Source: Candidatus Kapaibacterium sp. (lineage in GTDB: Bacteria > Bacteroidota > Ignavibacteria > Kapaibacteriales > UBA2268). Taken from it: a stretch of DNA of 64,000 nucleotides. The notes below the pieces were generated by a model. That model was not told the origin of the DNA, did not search any database, and was given only the letters and a program-made list of their open reading frames with translations. Shown one piece after another: positions 49,611 to 57,691 of this stretch. The position numbers and the translations under genes were made by a program. The stretch is taken from assembly GCA_938031175.1 (NCBI GenBank), contig CALHGZ010000006.1:124001-188000 (forward strand), given 5' to 3'. Positions within the stretch are counted from its first letter, which is position 1; the number at the start of each line of letters is the position of its first letter.

Positions 49611-50029
49611 TATAATGCCTTTAAATATGAACTAACTTCGGATTCGATATAATTAAAAAAAGTTACTTTATTTTTAACATTTACCCATATTTTTTCACAG
49701 TTTTTGTACTCTACCTCCTTAGCTTTTTGATATCGTACCATAATCAGCGTTTGAGTGTATAAGTTATATTTTTTTATATAATGTTTATTTTTGGGTTCAT
49801 CAAAATTAATTACCTCAAGCTTTACTTTACCTTTCTTTATGTCTTCCTCGAAAATTGTTTCGACTGCCTCTTTAGTGTATTCCTCAATAAGCTTGCAGGT
49901 ATAACACCTGTTTTTCCCGTGGAAATAAATTACTTTAACATAATCATTGCTACTGCTACTGAAAGCAATATCATGGTATAATATAGTTATGATCGAAGTT
50001 ATAAGAAACAACAAGATAAATCGCCTCAT
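49610..50029 (-). CDS. arsF: ArsF-like thioredoxin-fold protein
   Basis: 139-residue exported protein. A signal peptide (about 1-23) is followed by YFHGKNRCYTCKLIEE, with a CxxC pair (Cys42, Cys45), and a later CEKIWVN cysteine. The layout fits the family annotated as nitrophenyl compound nitroreductase subunit ArsF. The longest frame begins at 50098, inside the permease gene; the ATG at 50029 is preferred because GAGGTCTAAA precedes it and it leaves a true signal peptide. It is coupled to ArsG (one-base overlap). It probably passes electrons to or from the membrane partner. Confidence 0.65.
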   Translation of the reverse strand: MRRFILLFLITSIITILYHDIAFSSSSNDYVKVIYFHGKNRCYTCKLIEEYTKEAVETIFEEDIKKGKVKLEVINFDEPKNKHYIKKYNLYTQTLIMVRYQKAKEVEYKNCEKIWVNVKNKVTFFNYIESEVSSYLKAL

Positions 50030-50057
50030 TTTAGACCTCAAATTTTTATTGAAAAAA

Positions 50058-51356
50058 CTAAAAAAAGTTCCCATATAATAAACCTGTAATCGTCGCAATA
50101 ATTATAACTAATGTAATATAAACGAATGTCTTTTTGAAACCGATAACGCTTTTGATTACCAACATATTGGGTAATGAAAGTGCTGGTCCAGCAAGAAGTA
50201 AAGCAAGAGCAGGTCCTTTCGCCATACCATTTCCAATAAGTCCCTGTAATATTGGCACTTCAGTTAAAGTAGCAAAATACATAAAAGCTCCTACAAACGA
50301 TGCAAAAAGCGTTGATGGTATGTCATTTTTACCCACCGAGTAAGTAATCCATTCAGTAGGCACAAGCGCTTCATTACCTGGGGTACCAAGCAAAAAGCCA
50401 GCAATTAATACTCCATAGAAAAGCAATGGCATAATCTGCTTGGCAAAATCCCAGGTAGATGAGAACCAGCTTTGATTTTCATCACCACTTTTAACGAGTA
50501 AATAGGATAACCCAACTACGGCCACAATGAATGGAATCAATGGATTATCATTTAAAATAATTGAAAATACTATAACGATTGAAGTAATAATTAATAGCAT
50601 AAATTTCTCAACCTTCAGCCAAAACATCAAAACAAAGAACAAACCCGCAGCAAATATTGATACTAAATACCACTTTATAGAATAAATATAAGTCCAGAAA
50701 TTTGCGGAATCATCGGCTGCACTCCAATTTGCAAATACTAAAATTCCAATCATCAGGAAAAAGAAAATAGCATTTTTCCAAAGTGGCCTGTTAACCTCAG
50801 GAATCGGAAGATTCATCTGCGCATCAATCTTTTCCTGTTCTTCTTTTCGAAATATAAATTGCATCAAAAGACCTATAACAATACTAAATAGGATTGCTCC
50901 GATAGCTCTGGCAATTCCCAATTCAATCCCCAACACTTTTGCAGTTAACACAACTGCCATAATGTTGATAGCTGGACCTGAATACAAAAAGGTTGTAGCT
51001 GGTCCTAACCCAGCCCCCATTCTGTAAATTCCTGCAAAAAGTGGAAGTATCGTGCAAGAGCAAACAGCTAAAATTCCACCAGAAACAGAAGCAACCCCAT
51101 AAGCAAGAATTTTATTTGCCTTAGCACCAAGGTATTTCATCACGGATTGTTGACTTAGGAAAACGCTCAAAGCTCCAGCAATGAAAAAAGCAGGTATGAG
51201 ACATAAAATAACGTGTTCACGCGCATACCATTGTGTAAGTTGGAGTGCTTCAAAAATAGCATTATCGAACCTTGCTTCACCTATTGGTAGAAAGTAAAAA
51301 GCGATAAAAACCAAACCAATAGCAAGCATCACCTTCCATTCTTTATTCCAATCCAT
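50058..51356 (-). CDS. arsP: ArsP/DUF318-family permease
   Basis: 432-residue inner membrane permease with about ten helices. The family motif AVCSCTILPLFAG (Cys99 and Cys101) and ATTFLYSGPAINIM are clear, and a repeated second half has TLTEVPILQGLIGNGMA. ArsP of Campylobacter, in the same family, exports trivalent organoarsenicals. The ATG start reads ATGGATTGGAATAAAGAA. It is the first gene of the three-gene set arsP-arsF-arsG, 28 bases before ArsF. Its own substrate is not proven. Confidence 0.7.
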   Translation of the reverse strand: MDWNKEWKVMLAIGLVFIAFYFLPIGEARFDNAIFEALQLTQWYAREHVILCLIPAFFIAGALSVFLSQQSVMKYLGAKANKILAYGVASVSGGILAVCSCTILPLFAGIYRMGAGLGPATTFLYSGPAINIMAVVLTAKVLGIELGIARAIGAILFSIVIGLLMQFIFRKEEQEKIDAQMNLPIPEVNRPLWKNAIFFFLMIGILVFANWSAADDSANFWTYIYSIKWYLVSIFAAGLFFVLMFWLKVEKFMLLIITSIVIVFSIILNDNPLIPFIVAVVGLSYLLVKSGDENQSWFSSTWDFAKQIMPLLFYGVLIAGFLLGTPGNEALVPTEWITYSVGKNDIPSTLFASFVGAFMYFATLTEVPILQGLIGNGMAKGPALALLLAGPALSLPNMLVIKSVIGFKKTFVYITLVIIIATITGLLYGNFF

Positions 51357-51503
51357 AATCAGTTATCACCATTAAATTAAATGTGCAAAAGGATCAAATT
51401 ATAATATAGACAATAAACGAATTTTTAATGCATATAATTTTCAATTATGTAACCATTATGTAAACAATTGAAAAATTCATTTTTTAAAAAAAAGAAAAAA
51501 TAT

Positions 51504-51511
51504 TATTTTTG
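51504..51511 (+). promoter_or_regulatory. Candidate -7 element of the tRNA-Lys promoter
   Basis: TATTTTTG matches the Bacteroidota -7 consensus TAnnTTTG and ends 10 bases before the tRNA 5' end, where a start site would be expected. No matching TTTG -33 box is found at the usual 19-21 base spacing, so support is partial. Confidence 0.3.
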
Positions 51512-51521
51512 TATTTTGTTT

Positions 51522-51593
51522 GACCCCGTAGCTCAGGGGTAGAGCATTTGACTTTTAATCAAAGGGTCGCAGGTTCAAATCCTGCCGGGGTCA
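51522..51593 (+). tRNA. tRNA-Lys (UUU)
   Basis: Complete cloverleaf: acceptor GACCCCG pairs with CGGGGTC, D arm GCTC/GAGC, anticodon stem TTTGA/TCAAA with loop CTTTTAA (anticodon TTT at 51554-51556), and T arm GCAGG/CCTGC with loop TTCAAAT. It is 72 bases long with a discriminator A. The 3' CCA is not encoded. A terminator follows. Confidence 0.97.
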
Positions 51594-51596
51594 CTA

Positions 51597-51622
51597 AAGC
51601 CGGATCTATCTGGCTTTTTTTT
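51597..51622 (+). terminator. tRNA-Lys terminator
   Basis: AAGCCGGAT pairs with ATCTGGCTT (one G-T wobble) and a T8 run follows, directly after the tRNA. Confidence 0.85.
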
Positions 51623-52125
51623 ATTATTCAAAATTATTTTTTTGACTAATAGCTTTTGTAGAATTTATTCTGATAATTCATAATTCTTTAGTTAAAAAGT
51701 TTAATATTAATACAAGTGCTTTTTTATTCGCAGCAAAATTTTGTTTATATCATCTGGAATTATAAATAATGATTTTTAAATACCTTAGAATCATTAATTC
51801 AGAAATATAATTATAATTGGATCTTACAAAAAATGAAATTTATCTCCATTAGTGAAGTTATTAAAAATAAATTTACTATGAAAATTAGCAAGTTTAATGC
51901 ATTCACAGTTTTAAAAAACAATTATAGTTAGCCATGATTAATTAATAAATCCAGAAAGTAATCTTAAGGATCTAAATTATTTATAATTTCAATCAAAATT
52001 TAATTTAAACTTTAAAAATGTGAAAAAACTATTTTAGCAAGTAAAAATCAAATTTTAAAATTACATTTGCGTCAATTTACTTATATTATTCGAGATTCTT
52101 TAAAAGGATAAATTGGAGACAATTA
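51623..52125. other. 503-bp region upstream of ftsH
   Basis: AT-rich gap between tRNA-Lys and ftsH with no gene recognised. A 32-codon frame (starting near 51833) has no ribosome site and was not called. The ftsH promoter should lie here; the ribosome site is TTGGAGACAATTA before 52126. Confidence 0.5.
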
Positions 52126-54147
52126 ATGGCTGAAACCCCAGATAATAAAGATGATAAGAAATTCAATTTTTTCAATGATTTTAATAGACCGGGTGCAGGA
52201 GGTAATCCACAAAATCGTTTTATGAGAAATTTTATTCTCTGGATGATCATTGCTGCCGGAATATTTTCTATCTATTTCTTTTCTCAAACCGACAAACGAG
52301 GCACCGCCAAAATCTCTTATACAGAGTATTTGCGACTTTTAGAACAAGATTTAATAAAGTCAGCTGTAATCAAGAAATCACAACTAAATGATTATGAATT
52401 TTACGGTGAATTAAAAGAACAAGTAACAATAATGGACGGCGGAAGACCTAAACAAATCACTTCCTTTATAACTAAACTCGGGGTACTCGATTCAAAGACC
52501 GAAGAAGTATGGCTTTCCAAAGGTATAACTTGGAAATACGAGGAAGGCGATAGTCCATTTTGGGGAACATTGATTTCTCTGTTACCATTAATTTTGCTTG
52601 TACTATTCTTTATTTTTATTATGCGTCGTATGCAATCAGGAGGCACAAAAGGTATCTTTAACTTTGGAAAAGCAAGAGTGAAATTGCATTCGAATAGCCA
52701 AAATCGAATAACTTTCAAAGATGTAGCCGGTGCTGATGAAGCAAAATATGAATTAGAAGAAATCATAGAATTCTTAAAAGAACCAAAGAAGTTTCAGAGA
52801 CTTGGTGGCAAAATTCCCAAAGGAGTACTTCTTTTGGGACCACCTGGAACTGGCAAAACACTTTTGGCTCGTGCTGTTGCAGGAGAAGCCAACGTTCCAT
52901 TTTTCTCAATATCGGGTGCTGATTTTGTTGAGATGTTTGTTGGCGTCGGTGCTAGTAGAGTAAGAGACCTATTTGATCAAGCCAAGAAAAATGCACCATG
53001 CTTAGTATTTATTGATGAAATTGATGCAGTTGGTCGTCATCGTGGAGCAGGTCTTGGTGGTGGTCACGACGAAAGAGAACAGACCCTTAATCAATTACTT
53101 GTCGAAATGGACGGCTTTGAACAAAATAGCGGTGTTATCGTAATTGCTGCAACAAATAGACCAGACGTTCTTGACCCTGCATTACTTAGACCGGGAAGAT
53201 TCGATAGGCAAGTAGTTGTTGATCGACCTGATGTTCGTGGTAGAGAAGGTATTTTCAAGGTTCATACCCGCTCAATACCATTGGGTAGCGATGTAGATTT
53301 AAAGGTATTAGCTAAAGGAACCCCTGGATTATCAGGAGCTGATATAGCCAACATTGTAAATGAAGCTGCTCTATTAGCTGCAAGACGTAATAGCGATGTA
53401 GTTACCATGTATGATTTCGAAAATGCAAAAGATAAAGTATTAATGGGCATCGAAAGAAAAAGTCTAGTCATTTCTGAAAAAGAAAAAGAAATGACTGCTT
53501 ATCACGAAATGGGACATGCTCTTGTAGGTAAATTACTCGATGGGGATCCTGTACATAAAGTAACTATCATTCCACGCGGACGTGCTTTAGGAGTAACATC
53601 TTACTTACCTAATGAAGAATTTCATTCCTGGTCAAAAGATTATATTGAGAAAAAAATAATAATACTTCTGGCGGGTAGAGCAGCTGAAAAAATCATTTTC
53701 GGCAATCTATCAACTGGTGCCGCCAATGACTTGCAAAGAGCAACTCAATTAGCTCGTAAAATGGTTTGTGAATGGGGTATGAGCGAAGTATTAGGTCCGG
53801 TTACATTCAATAACCAACACGAAGAGGTTTTTTTAGGACGTGAAATAGCTCAACCGAGAGACCACAGTGAGCATACAGCCCAGATCATCGACGCTGAAGT
53901 TCGAAAAATACTTATCAATGCAAGTGATAAAGCTGATGAATTACTAAGGAATAATATTGATTTGTTACACAAAACTTCTAAAATCCTACTCGAAAGAGAA
54001 TACCTCGACGGCGAGGAACTGGATTTAATTATCAAAGGTGAAGAATTGCCCCCAATAAATAAAAAAACTATTAATGCTATCAGGGCGATGAAATTTAATG
54101 GTAATAATGAGGAAGTCAGCGAAATCAAAGAAGAAAATAATAATTAA
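52126..54147 (+). CDS. ftsH: ATP-dependent zinc metalloprotease FtsH
   Basis: Membrane-bound AAA protease that removes misfolded and regulatory membrane proteins. Two helices (about 34-52 and 147-166) flank a periplasmic domain. The Walker A is GPPGTGKT at 238-245, Walker B is [11 protein letters not shown], and the SRH reads [20 protein letters not shown]. The zinc site is HEMGH at 460-464, with the usual Ala replaced by Met. Length (673 aa) is normal. The start ATG has GGAGA upstream. The gene is alone; its stop faces the DprE2-like gene 5 bases away. Confidence 0.97.
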   Translation: MAETPDNKDDKKFNFFNDFNRPGAGGNPQNRFMRNFILWMIIAAGIFSIYFFSQTDKRGTAKISYTEYLRLLEQDLIKSAVIKKSQLNDYEFYGELKEQVTIMDGGRPKQITSFITKLGVLDSKTEEVWLSKGITWKYEEGDSPFWGTLISLLPLILLVLFFIFIMRRMQSGGTKGIFNFGKARVKLHSNSQNRITFKDVAGADEAKYELEEIIEFLKEPKKFQRLGGKIPKGVLLLGPPGTGKTLLARAVAGEANVPFFSISGADFVEMFVGVGASRVRDLFDQAKKNAPCLVFIDEIDAVGRHRGAGLGGGHDEREQTLNQLLVEMDGFEQNSGVIVIAATNRPDVLDPALLRPGRFDRQVVVDRPDVRGREGIFKVHTRSIPLGSDVDLKVLAKGTPGLSGADIANIVNEAALLAARRNSDVVTMYDFENAKDKVLMGIERKSLVISEKEKEMTAYHEMGHALVGKLLDGDPVHKVTIIPRGRALGVTSYLPNEEFHSWSKDYIEKKIIILLAGRAAEKIIFGNLSTGAANDLQRATQLARKMVCEWGMSEVLGPVTFNNQHEEVFLGREIAQPRDHSEHTAQIIDAEVRKILINASDKADELLRNNIDLLHKTSKILLEREYLDGEELDLIIKGEELPPINKKTINAIRAMKFNGNNEEVSEIKEENNN

Positions 54148-54152
54148 TCTTT

Positions 54153-54890
54153 CTACAAATTCATTCTCTTGAATACTCGTTCGGGTATCAATTTTATGAT
54201 TGTCATTATACACTTCCAGTAGAATGGCAAGTAAACAACATCTTTACCTTTCATCATTGCATTATAGATGCCTTTGGCAATCGTTTCAGCCGATGTGAAA
54301 AGGAAATTTTTTTTCAGGTGAGCAGTCATTGGAGTATCAACCAAGCCCGGTTTGATAGTAATAATTTTAACATTTGATTTGCCAAACCTATTTCTTAAAC
54401 CTTGCAAAAATATACTTACAGCTCCTTTAGCCGAACCATAAATATAATTACTTTTACGTCCCCTATCACCTGCAACAGAGGAGATAACTGCTAATGTCCC
54501 TTTGTTGATTTTCTCAAAATAATTTGAAATTAATGATGTAAGCAAAATCACACTGGTTGCATTAGTTGAAAATTCTCGAGCTATTTGTTCTGGATCATTG
54601 ATTATTTCTTCATGATTTGCTAGTGTGCCATAAGCAATCAATACATAATCAATTTGACCCAGTTTATTTAAAGCATCTTTTAAAATTTGATCGTGTTTGT
54701 CAAAATGATTTGCATCCATTTCATTATAATAAACCTCCCCAGCACCGAATACTTTTAAATCATCTACAATAATTTTCAAACGCTCGAGCGACAAATCAAC
54801 CAAATAAAAATGGAAATTATCTCGGGCAAATATTCTTGCTGTTTCTTGAGCTATTGCAGATGCTGCTCCTATTATAAGTATTGTTTTCAT
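54153..54890 (-). CDS. dprE2: DprE2-like short-chain dehydrogenase (2-keto reductase)
   Basis: 245-residue SDR-family enzyme. The Rossmann loop reads GAASAIA (residues 8-14), with the same Ile-Ala ending as mycobacterial DprE2. The catalytic Ser lies at about 137-138 (VISSVAGDRGRKSN) and the YxxxK is Y151GSAK155; the stretch RKSNYIYGSAKGA matches DprE2 closely. DprE2 reduces decaprenylphosphoryl-2-keto-ribose to the arabinose form using NADH. It follows the DprE1-like gene by 24 bases on the same strand. A different SDR activity is possible, but the gene order supports the call. Confidence 0.78.
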   Translation of the reverse strand: MKTILIIGAASAIAQETARIFARDNFHFYLVDLSLERLKIIVDDLKVFGAGEVYYNEMDANHFDKHDQILKDALNKLGQIDYVLIAYGTLANHEEIINDPEQIAREFSTNATSVILLTSLISNYFEKINKGTLAVISSVAGDRGRKSNYIYGSAKGAVSIFLQGLRNRFGKSNVKIITIKPGLVDTPMTAHLKKNFLFTSAETIAKGIYNAMMKGKDVVYLPFYWKCIMTIIKLIPERVFKRMNL

Positions 54891-54914
54891 AATTTCTCAG
54901 TTAATTTATAACAC

Positions 54915-56228
54915 TTATTTACTAACTCTTCTCCAAAAACTTGATGAAAACTTCTCATCAATAAATTTAGAGAAATATTCCCATTGGGGATAAAACCTCT
55001 TAAAATCCATTGGGTTCATTCTTGAATCCTTAGCAGGATAATGTCCACCACCTACCTCACGCACAATACTATCTAAGCGATTTAACATTTCTAAAGTTTC
55101 TTTACCATCCATTGGAAAATCAATTGCTAATGTTATACCTTTGCGTGGAAAGGACATCAAACCTGGCGATTTTTTATCTCCAAATGTTTTCAATACAGTC
55201 ATAAAAGATTTTTTGTTTGATTGATGAATGATTTTCATTATGTCCTTTATAACAAAAGCTCCATCTTCTATTGGAATTACAATTTGATACTGGATAAATC
55301 CATTCTTACCATAAGCAAAATTCCAATTGTTTATTCCATCCAAAGGATAAAAAAATTTGTTGTAATGGATAATTTTTTTTTCTTCTCTGAATATTTGTTT
55401 ATTGTAATAAATACTATTTAGTAGGCTTGTTGTGAAATTATTCATCAATTTCAATTCAAAAGGAAATGGAATTTTCAATTCTTTATGCTGTAACTTTTTA
55501 GTCTCTTTATAGGCAGTATGATTACCCCTTATATATATACCACGTGGATTGCAACCAAAGGGAAAACTAGCATCAACCCAAGCAACTGTATATTCAAATT
55601 TTTGCTCGGATTCATAATTAATTGCAAAAAATTCATCTAAATTATCAAACTTGATAAATTCTGCATCAATAAAAATTCCCGGTATATTTTTTAGTTTTAT
55701 TTTAGCTGTTGTAATAATCCCTGTTAGACCAAGTCCCCCAATAGTAGCTTTGAATAAATCACTATTTATTTTTTCATTGCATGTCAGAACTTCACCATTT
55801 GAACGCAATAACTCGAATTCTTGAACATAGCAACCAATAGTACCATTTATATGATGATTTTTCCCATGTACATCATTTGCAATAGCTCCGGCAATAGAGA
55901 TATGTTTTGTCCCTGGAGTAACAGGTAAAAAATAATTATATGGAATTATTAATTTCAAAATCTTATCTAATGTTACACCTGCCTCACATTTTAAAGTACC
56001 ATTGATTTGATCGAATTCAATAAAATGATTGAGTCGTTTTATATCTACCAAATATCCGTCTTTGTTCAGGCAAGAATCACCATAACTTTTGCCAAAAGCA
56101 TAAGGTAAAACAGTAGAATCTAAATTCTGTAAATTGGGCTTTTCATTTCTCCAGCTCATATGTAAAACATTTTTAGGATAATATTTAGGATATCGTCCCC
56201 AAGATAAATAATTATTCAGCTCAATCAT
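54915..56228 (-). CDS. dprE1: DprE1-like FAD-dependent oxidoreductase
   Basis: 437-residue VAO/PCMH-type flavoprotein, the partner that oxidises the 2'-OH of polyprenylphosphoryl-ribose. FAD motifs are AFGKSYGDSCLN (about 45-56), VTPGTKHISIAGAIANDVHG and GKNHHINGTIG. The C-terminal part (TVLKTFG...GITLAIDFPMDG) aligns with the DprE1 segment that carries Cys387, but here the residue is Ala368. The first codon overlaps the HAD-UbiA stop by 4 bases (ATGA), showing coupling. Length is close to mycobacterial DprE1 (461 aa). Confidence 0.8.
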   Translation of the reverse strand: MIELNNYLSWGRYPKYYPKNVLHMSWRNEKPNLQNLDSTVLPYAFGKSYGDSCLNKDGYLVDIKRLNHFIEFDQINGTLKCEAGVTLDKILKLIIPYNYFLPVTPGTKHISIAGAIANDVHGKNHHINGTIGCYVQEFELLRSNGEVLTCNEKINSDLFKATIGGLGLTGIITTAKIKLKNIPGIFIDAEFIKFDNLDEFFAINYESEQKFEYTVAWVDASFPFGCNPRGIYIRGNHTAYKETKKLQHKELKIPFPFELKLMNNFTTSLLNSIYYNKQIFREEKKIIHYNKFFYPLDGINNWNFAYGKNGFIQYQIVIPIEDGAFVIKDIMKIIHQSNKKSFMTVLKTFGDKKSPGLMSFPRKGITLAIDFPMDGKETLEMLNRLDSIVREVGGGHYPAKDSRMNPMDFKRFYPQWEYFSKFIDEKFSSSFWRRVSK

Positions 56229-57646
56229 ATTGAAGCTCCAACAACAATAAGGACAATAAGCAAACCGACGATATAACTTATTCTATCTTTAACAGTAAAA
56301 ACAAGAGGATCCTCCTTTATTTCTCCTCTTTCTGCTAAAAACCAAATTCGAGTAATCCAAAAAAGTAATAATAATGCAACCGCCCAAAGTAGTGATGGAT
56401 GTGTATATAAAGCTATGACATCTTTGCTATTAATATATAAAGCAAATACCATAATTGATATGTATGCGCTAGCAGTTCCTAGACTTCTCATTAAATCAAT
56501 ATCCTTTGTTAAATATCCCCTACCTTTTGATTCAATATGATTATTGAGCTTTAGATTCTTTAATTCTGTGTATCGCTTTACAATGGCTAAGCTCAAGAAA
56601 ATAAACATAGAAAAAGTCAATAACCAGGGCGATAAGTAAACCTCAGCGATGACTCCACCTGATATTATACGAATTGTGTAAAGCGAAGCTAAAATTAGAA
56701 TATCCAGAATGATAATTTTTTTGAAATATAATGAATAGCTGATTGTAATAATTATGTATAAAATTAATAAAAATAAAAATTTTAATGGTAAAAATAAATA
56801 GGAAATAATTATGCTAACTAAAATAAGTATCGGAGCTATGGTTAGTACAGATAAAACAGGAAAATCTCCTGCTGCCAATGGTCTATTTTTTTTAACAGGA
56901 TGCAATCGGTCATTGTTTATATCAAACAAGTCATTAATTGCATAAATGGCTGATGCAGCAAAACTAAATGCAAAGAAGCCTATTAATAGCAATAAGAATT
57001 TATTATAATCCAAAATTTGATGTGCCATCAAAATTGGTAGAAAAAGTAGTATATTTTTTGTCCATTGGTGGATTCTAAATTGTTTCAGAGCTAACTTAAT
57101 TATATTGCTTTTGTCTTTTATTAAAATCACGTCTGAGTTAATTTTTTTTACCTTTTCATAGAGTGAGCGATTATTGGAAACTATCACAGCGATCGAAGCT
57201 GACTGCCATACGGGTAGATCATTAATACTATCACCAATATAGATATAATTTTTTTTGCCAAATCTAGATTCTAAATAATTTCTCTTATTCTCTTTTTTCA
57301 GATTAATTGATTCATCACTACCAATACAATCATCAAAAAGCTTCAGGAAATTACAAATTTTATTGGCTATCAGTTGGTGTGAGGCAGTAATTAAAATGAT
57401 CTGGTGACCCTTGGATTTGTAATCATTAATTAAATTGATCACTTGTTGATTGTATGGTAGTAAGTTTGCATTTAATGACGATTTTATCGAGACTTTTTGT
57501 TTAAAATAAAGCAAACCTTTAAATAACCAGATTGGTATGAGAAATATATACAGAAGGTTTTCGCGAAGCAGACTAGCTAAAGCTTCAATTAAAGTATCAG
57601 TCTTAACAAGAGTTCCGTCGAGATCAACACAAACAGGTTTATTCAA
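56225..57646 (-). CDS. HAD phosphatase - UbiA prenyltransferase fusion (polyprenyl-phosphate phosphoribosyltransferase-like)
   Basis: 473-residue protein with two domains. Residues about 1-190 are a HAD phosphatase with the catalytic Asp motif DLDGTL (8-13) and a late GDSINDLPVW. Residues about 195-473 are a UbiA membrane domain with about eight helices and the first acidic motif N238DLFD followed by HPVKKNRPLAAG. The UbiA part resembles mycobacterial decaprenyl-phosphate phosphoribosyltransferase (Rv3806c), which joins PRPP to the lipid. The HAD part could remove the 5-phosphate next. It is 45 bases downstream of prkA and overlaps the DprE1-like start by 4 bases. The polyprenol length and product are not shown by sequence. 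Confidence 0.78.
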   Translation of the reverse strand: MNKPVCVDLDGTLVKTDTLIEALASLLRENLLYIFLIPIWLFKGLLYFKQKVSIKSSLNANLLPYNQQVINLINDYKSKGHQIILITASHQLIANKICNFLKLFDDCIGSDESINLKKENKRNYLESRFGKKNYIYIGDSINDLPVWQSASIAVIVSNNRSLYEKVKKINSDVILIKDKSNIIKLALKQFRIHQWTKNILLFLPILMAHQILDYNKFLLLLIGFFAFSFAASAIYAINDLFDINNDRLHPVKKNRPLAAGDFPVLSVLTIAPILILVSIIISYLFLPLKFLFLLILYIIITISYSLYFKKIIILDILILASLYTIRIISGGVIAEVYLSPWLLTFSMFIFLSLAIVKRYTELKNLKLNNHIESKGRGYLTKDIDLMRSLGTASAYISIMVFALYINSKDVIALYTHPSLLWAVALLLLFWITRIWFLAERGEIKEDPLVFTVKDRISYIVGLLIVLIVVGASI

Positions 57647-57691
57647 TTTCTATACACCATCTGATTTTCTTAATTAAGACTTAAAAACAGT

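Noticed and set aside
51833-51931. Short 32-codon frame upstream of ftsH
   Set aside because: No ribosome site and no similarity; likely chance in AT-rich DNA.
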